A stretch of 37,636 nucleotides of DNA from Mesotaenium endlicherianum (taxonomy: Eukaryota; Streptophyta; Zygnematophyceae; Zygnematales; Mesotaeniaceae). Under the pieces are notes generated by a model. The model was not told the origin of the DNA and did no database searches. It saw nothing but the letters and a program-made list of their open reading frames with translations. Shown piece by piece: positions 31,601 through 37,636 of the stretch. The position numbers were made by a program, and so were the translations under genes. The number at the start of each line of letters is the position of its first letter. The first letter of the stretch is position 1. Location of the stretch: contig WELA01008598.1 in NCBI GenBank assembly GCA_009602735.1, forward strand, positions 69,167 through 106,802, written 5' to 3'.

Positions 31601-34600
31601 CTAATTGGCTCATGGCTAAGAACTCCTGAACGGTGTGTACAAGCAAATGCCACTTGCTCAAGATTCCCAACCGGGCGGCCGTAATCTATCTTGGCATTGC
31701 GGCCATGACCTAGCTTAATCTGCCAGTCACACAGTACGGACTTGGTACCTGCTGGGCGGCTCATCACTGATCCCCAACTTCTAGTCTCGCGGCTGTCTAT
31801 GCTGTCAAAACCTCCCCCATTCCTGGGTGTGGGGCACATTGACATTGACCCCTTGCCAGTGGTCTTGATGCTGACATAACCGCTGACTGCAACGAAATCA
31901 GTCAAGTGGTCGGTGAGTCAACGTTGACTTTCCGTACCTGGGTGGCCGTAGCTTGCGCTGCGCGTGCGGCACCGTCAAACGGATAGCAGTCGCGACAACT
32001 TTCACAACCTACACTTTTGGTCATAAAACCTAAATTAACACCCATGTCCTATGCATGATTGCTCACGCACAAAGGCTGAGACGTCCGCCCATCAAGTTAC
32101 CATCATCAACCCACATAGGGGCAAAGTAAAAAAATGATGAGTATGACATAGCCCGCCTCCAATACAAGCTCAAGCACTTCAGGGTGCATGCAATTGGTTG
32201 CAGTAAGAAATTGTCAAGCTATACAACAAAGATACTTTATTTAGAGAGGATATCTGCATGAAAGTAGATTTTCAAAAGACATGGGAAAAATTTGAAGGCT
32301 GCAAGACATGGATTAGTTAACCAGGTCCTAAATTTTAGAGCACAAAAAAGACTTCATATTACATAGGAAGACAAACTCTAGATAATATCGTTTTTAGGCA
32401 CATAATTAAATCATCTCTAGTAAAACGTCCATGACAAGAAAGTGGTACGATTGTGTGGTCCACTTATGCGTCATCAGCTACACATCGAGTCGAGAGGTTA
32501 TTGGTGATGGCTCGTTAAATGGTTTCAACATTGTAGTTTTTTGTTATCGTGCGAAGCGACCTTGTGAGGGGAAAATGATTGCATGGTCCCCCCACAATCA
32601 ACAATATTGATTGAGTATGAGAGACCAACATAGACTTAATACATAACAAGGTTTGAAAGGGAGTGAGTTTGCTTCAGCTGTACAGCACGAAGTGTACGCA
32701 CACTTTGGATATATTTGTTGTTTAACAATCAATGTTACCATCATATGTAAAAGATGAGACCACTCTTGAACTTTGAATACAATAGCAATTAAATGACTCC
32801 TCCTCCCGTCGATGCAACGACCTTCCCGCCTCCCTCCCTTTTCCATCATCTCTCATTCGTCCTAACGTAGCCACCCTCCACTCCTGAGTGACTATAGTTG
32901 CCCTCCAGCATCCGCTCAAACCCTCCTCAGCCCACAAACAAATCTAAATGAGAGAGAGCACCTTCTACCATGTCCCTATAATGAGCTACCTCGCGGCCCA
33001 CGCAAGCTTCGCCTTGCCATGGCCGCTCACAAAAATTCACAGAGGCCGCACTTTCTCAACGAACAAGAAAGAGGCGCGCTTTGTGGAGAGGATAAATTTT
33101 ACAGCGTTCAGCAGAGGTCGGGCCGCAAGAGGCAAGCGTAGTTACCATCACACGCTTTTGCATGGTTCAGATCGGATGCGTACATATCGATTTGGAGTGC
33201 AAAGAAAGATTCGACGTCCGTACTGTCCAAAGCTCACATGAGCAACGGCCCTCGTTGATTATCTCCTCACAAGAGTTACGTGAGGGGCACCTCATTGAAG
33301 CCAACAAACCACCACATACATGCTGTAGTGAAACAGATAGATAAAGTACTTAGTAAAACAAAATACTTTATCTATCCAAGACAAGGATCTTTGAACACAA
33401 GTGGTAGCTTCTTGAAAGAGAGATGGTTTCTTGAAAGTTAATATATTTCTCAGGCTTGGCAAATATAAGAGTGATTTTAGAATGTCTCTCTATGTTCTAG
33501 CTCTTGCTTATAGCCTTGCTACACAAGTAATCTCTAGGAAGGTGCATGTCGATGTGCTGGCACTCCAACACATCCCATAATGCGCCACCTCTTTCTAGAA
33601 TAATGTACACATGTCCTTTTGACCTAAAAGTGGCATGTATGACTTTTACCACATGGAGTTCTTGTAGGTTCTTCTACTTTTGAAAATGCCTTAAAAGGTT
33701 CAAAGGACATGAACCAAGTCACTAGATTATCTATTCACACTTGAAACCACACAAAATTACTCCATATGTATTCAAAAATATTAAAATATATGAACCTAAT
33801 ATAATCTGATTTATATCGCTGCATCACTCCCCCCACAGAAAAAGCGACGTCTCGACGCCTTCAAGTCAGCTGTCACTCGTGAAGCAGACAAGTCAAGGCC
33901 GTGGGTGGTGGTGACCCACTAGGCTAGCCTAATCCTTGATGAGAAGGGGAAACAATTAGGCTCATGTGTAAAACTAGGCGTAGAAATTGCAATGGATTCA
34001 AACCTGCTTGTGCCAGTGCAGGATGACCAACAAATGGTCAGCCACAAGAAATTTCCACCGACACAAGTGTGAAAGATTGATCAACCAGGTTGAATCCCCA
34101 CGTGCAGAGATGCACGAACCAGTCGACCAGGAAAAGAATTCACGCGTGACAGACCACCGACACGTCGACCGGGTCAATGGCGCACGGGCTGGAGAGCATC
34201 ACATGTGCCCTGGTCCCGACACGGTTAGGCACGACATGATTCATGAGAAGGACATTTTGTAGAGGGAAATTAGCGCCAACTAGTAACCCCCAGAACAAAT
34301 CAGTCTCCTCTAAGAAAAAGGCGAATCACAATAAAAGCATTCAAATAAGTCAAGTTGACTGAACCAAAAAATTCTACTATACATAAAATACTTTGTAAAG
34401 TAAGTCTTTTCGTTGTATGTATTGCGAAAAGAAGTATATTGTTAAGAAGTATAAACATTAATGTGATTCAGACGTCTGGGGCCCACGAAGAGTAGCAATG
34501 GTAACTTTTTCCCGTGAAGCAGAACAAACAACACTCAAATATCAAACTTTCTGGGCAGTTTCTCGACGTTCGGGCACCAAAGTTTGGCCGCCCATGATTC

Positions 34601-36553
34601 TTGAAAAGGTTGTCAGTTGTACGCAAGTGTAGCAGCTGGTATGAACAGGATCATCCTAGGTAGGTCAATGTGTCCAGGTACATTTGAGACTCTTTAATTC
34701 TGATAGTACCTGCTACCCGATGTGTACCACCTACAATGTCCAGGCGCCAGAGTAAATGCAGAACGTACTTCAAATTTTACTGGTGGGGCTAGAAAGAACA
34801 CGCCGGCCTTCTGGAGTGAGAGCAGGCTGAAATGAAATGAAGTAATTGGAAAGTTGAAGCTGGAACGGGAAAGCACCACTTTACAGTCAATTTCCCTGAG
34901 GTTTCCTCCCACCTTGTCTCAAGTGCTCCCAACCCCTAGAGGCGAGGGGCTCAGGTAAAGTCGAAGCTATAGTGCTGGTATCCTTGAGAATTTTCCTCGA
35001 AAGTATTTGTTCTGTGCCACTTGGCAGCTATTTGACATGAGCGTTATTTCGTACCCGTACTAGAACATCATAGCTGGACCCAATCTGGATCCAATCGTAA
35101 AACTTGTGGCTGCAGATCATGCCGCAACCAGAAGCGACAACATGGTCGCGAAGTGCGCAGCTTATATCATCCAGGTGAGGCTCTACGTGGGGTGTCTGAG
35201 AACAGATTGCATTCTGTCGGCTCAACCGTGTCGTCGTAACAACGTTACAAGACGAACATGGGACGAACACAGACGAACATATCATCCTGCTTCGCCACCG
35301 ATACCTACACAGAGTGAATTTGAAGCTGGTAGCAACAGAGAAACTCACATCGCAGGCAACTACCCCATCAAGGCGGATGACCTTCGCAGAAGTCAATGGG
35401 AGCTCCTCAGAATGGAACCATGAATACAAGGTGGCCTTGAGTAAAGACCAGACATTTCCTACGGTGCTAGGTTACATCAGGGGCCAAGATAAGGCGGTTA
35501 AGAGGTTGATTTGATTAGAGTATTACATACGTTCTGTAATCTCACTAGGGAAGTCACTGAGTTTCTGTTAAGGAATTCTATATGCATCTCCTTGTCATAA
35601 TCTGACTAAACAGGGTAGGCTTATGGCTGGGTGAAGCTTACGACCGGGAAATAGCATTCTTGTCTAAGTTGCAAAAGTAGGTCATCCGGTTCTGCAGCTG
35701 GCTGCGTTTGTTGAAAAGAGGGTATACCCAAGCGTAAGCGCCAGATGCATTCATCTTACGTGGTTTGTTCTACTATCCGCAAATATTTTAGCCACTGTAG
35801 ACAGGATGCGGAAGGCATTGCAAACGTGTCCAAAAGAAGTAATACGTTATTCTATGCTGATAGCGCTGCTGGCTTGAAGTCGTTGCAATTGTGGTTATAA
35901 AACTACGTATGCTTATTGTATCCTACTCAGGTTGTCCTGGTTCCTGCTCACCATTGATATCTTTTTTTATCTATGTCCGATATAGCATCAATAGCCTTCA
36001 GAGAGGTCCACGTCATGGAATTGTGTCTTGTAACTTATCTGTTTCTCTCCATGTTTATTATCTCGAGCTCTAGACCAGCCCTTCTTGTCATTGTTGAGGC
36101 ACTCGTATTTACTCAGAATGGACAAAGCAAAACTGCTCTTCAAGATGTGCTTTTTGCAGAAATTGCTTGCTACGGCGTAGGTTATTTTCTATATGATAAG
36201 TTTCCACTTGTTAGGCTTAGGCCCAGCTTAGTGTGTTACTGAGTGCTCCTATTCGTCTGTCTTGCATTGTGTCAAGTTACCCTTGCAGTGGGAAATCCGA
36301 AAGGATGAATTTTATGTTGCTTTGGGACATTGTATTTGCTTTGGACAAATTCTAAAAACTTTGTTGCATGGGACCTCTGAAGCTCATCAATTGGGAAGCA
36401 ATCTTGAAGTGAACGCTATGCTCTCCCTCTTAGACCTGTTAAGGAGCAGGCAGTCCTTGTGGTGAAGCCAAGAATGGCTTCATCTCTTAATGTGATCGGC
36501 GTGTGCATGTATGTTTACAACACCAGGCGGATGTGTCATTTTATTGAATACAG
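31601..36553. other. Long non-coding region upstream of the Ca2+-ATPase gene
   Basis: AT-richer than the left half of the window. The longest frame (133 codons, minus, 35028-35429) has no recognisable motif. Words resembling ATACTTTATCTA recur near 32230, 33365 and 34378, suggesting scattered remnants of one repeat family. The right end must contain the promoter and 5' UTR of the Ca2+-ATPase gene. A TACAG acceptor-like site at 36549-36553 precedes the coding exon and may close a 5' UTR intron. Confidence 0.45.
33336..33376. repeat. Perfect 13-bp inverted repeat with 15-base spacer
   Basis: GATAGATAAAGTA (33336-33348) and its exact reverse complement TACTTTATCTATC (33364-33376) flank a 15-base A-rich spacer. 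This could be a hairpin or the end of a small inverted-repeat element. No larger flanking palindrome or target duplication is evident. Confidence 0.9.
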
Positions 36554-36592
36554 GCTGCTGAGCGCTTGGACGCTTCCCTGGTCTCTTCCACA

Positions 36593-37264
36593 ATGTCCGA
36601 TAGTGATTCCAGCGAATTTGACGTGTTTGAAATTCCTGCAAAGACACCCAAGCCAGAAGCCCTCCTGCGCTGGCGAGTGAGTGCTCTGCCTTCCCTGGGT
36701 GCTGCTTGCTTGCTGTCTTGCGCTTGACAACGCTTCCCTTGCTTTCCCCCTCCATGCCCTCCCTTATGTAGAAGCTGTGCACCAAGGTAGCCCTGCCTCG
36801 CACACAGAACTTGCATTAGCAATTCCCTGTAGTATGTATTGCTCTCTCAAGTTTCCTTCTTAGTGGAAGGACACTAGTGATGGCTCAGCCTTGAGCTGGG
36901 ACATTAGTTCAACTTATATCTTCGTCTTTCCTCCTTGTTCTCCATAGTACCTTCGCTAGGGATACTACATATGCCGTGTTCCATTTGCCTCTGGAGTCCT
37001 CCCAGTGAGACCTTGCCTCACACCCCAGGAGGCTATTTGTTGTCGTGTGCAAAAAGTTCGTGCAATCGACCCCGCCACTTGTCTCGCCCCACCCCCCCTC
37101 CCTCCCCCTCCGTTGCTGTCCNTGTGCAGAAAGCCACCCTGGTGCTGAATGCAACGAGGCGGTTTAGATACACTGCAAACTTGAAGAGTCCGGGAACCCC
37201 TACCGACGAGCAGAGCCTGTCGGCTGCTGCTCTCCGCTTCAGAACTGGCGGTCATGCCCTCCTG
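36593..37264 (+). CDS. N-terminal exons of an ACA-type autoinhibited Ca2+-ATPase (P2B), 3' partial
   Basis: Two coding exons, 36593-36676 (28 codons from ATG) and 37130-37264 (45 codons), join in phase 0 across a GT-AG intron. The product begins MSDSDSSEFDVFEIPAKTP; the join gives LLRWRKATLVLNATRRFRYT. This is the regulatory N-terminus of plant plasma-membrane-type Ca2+-ATPases (the Arabidopsis ACA8/ACA10 group), where the F-x-IPAK block is followed by a Trp-containing, Arg-rich calmodulin-binding helix that also acts as autoinhibitor. Calcium-calmodulin binding there activates calcium export. The following TANLKSPGTPTDEQS is a divergent linker. The exon ends at a good GTGAGC donor and no further family exon appears before 37636, so the membrane and catalytic domains lie outside the window. 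Confidence 0.85.
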
Positions 37265-37636
37265 GTGAGCCCCTTAGCCAAAAAAACTGCACCTGCCCCC
37301 TGCCCCCTGCCTGGGCATGCATGGGCATGCATGTGCCTCCGTGTAGTGCCACGTGTCTCCTTGCAACGGGGATGCACATCTAGACAGGCGGTGCGCATGC
37401 GTGCTGGTTGCTTGGTGCTGACCCCCTGCTGTGTCTGTGCCGTTAGAGCACAGTCTTAGCTCGGATTGCTACACGCCTTCGTGGGACTCAAGAGGGTTGC
37501 TACATGTTTATATGAAAGTCAAGCGGAGGGTATCCTCTGGGAGTGGGGCTGTGGTGAGTAGGGGGGACACAGGGAGGAAGAGTTACAGGCAGTGCAGGGA
37601 AGTGAGGTCCCGTTTGGGGGAGGGGGAGGGGGAAGG
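37265..37636 (+). other. Intron 2 (partial) of the Ca2+-ATPase gene
   Basis: Starts with GTGAGC after the second exon and runs to the window edge. It contains GCATGCATGGGCATGCATG near 37315-37332 and a (GGGGGA)n run at 37615-37635. No acceptor followed by a recognisable P2B segment was found. Confidence 0.6.

Noticed and set aside
35028-35429. 133-codon minus-strand frame as a gene
   Set aside because: No motif, no splice context and an overlapping frame of similar length on the other strand; likely chance or an old repeat remnant.

Overview
The window is nuclear DNA from a streptophyte (green-plant lineage). Three observations point that way. Genes are split into many short exons by GT-AG introns. 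The best-preserved gene is a plant-type plasma-membrane H+-ATPase whose C-terminus ends in Tyr-Thr-Val. The last gene opens like a plant autoinhibited Ca2+-ATPase. The divergent regulatory domain of the H+-ATPase and a retroelement-like cytosine methyltransferase suggest a non-seed plant or a charophyte alga rather than a flowering plant. That placement is inference and I do not name a species. The assembly has a 498-base N gap at 14491-14988 and single Ns at 20775 and 37122.

Layout. Positions 1-1219 hold the 3' end of a gene with a CBM48 (AMPK-beta-like) glycan-binding domain, after an intron-like stretch rich in degenerate CCCTAAA units. Positions 1220-6537 are mostly non-coding. Positions 6538-15908 hold a complete 22-exon P3A H+-ATPase gene of 961 codons; two consecutive introns have GC-AG ends. 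A 2.6 kb spacer follows. Positions 18480-24443 hold a provisional four-exon gene for a coiled-coil, charge-rich protein ending in a CaaX-like CTIL; its introns are full of GT, GC and poly-purine tracts. Positions 25014-30830 on the minus strand hold a Gag / zinc-knuckle / retropepsin / C5-cytosine-methyltransferase polyprotein in one frame. Positions 31000-36550 are AT-richer sequence with no recognisable gene. Positions 36593-37264 hold the first two coding exons of a P2B, ACA-type Ca2+-ATPase, cut off by the window end.

The main discovery candidate is the minus-strand element. One frame of 1939 codons runs from 30830 to a TAA at 25014 with no detectable frameshift. It carries retroviral-type Gag, two CCHC knuckles and a DTGA protease, followed by an unpermuted cytosine-5 methyltransferase (motifs I, IV with Pro-Cys-Gln, VI, VIII, IX and X) and a ~600-codon extension I do not recognise. 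I find no reverse transcriptase, RNase H or integrase. The frame is broken only by five TAG codons and one TGA, one of them inside a zinc knuckle. The window's H+-ATPase and CBM48 genes themselves end in TAG, so a general recoding of TAG is unlikely. Decay by C-to-T or G-to-A transitions is the simplest reading, with readthrough as an alternative.

The genes do not form an operon or an obvious pathway. The H+-ATPase and the Ca2+-ATPase would both work in membrane ion transport and are both of autoinhibited, regulated types, but their proximity may be chance.
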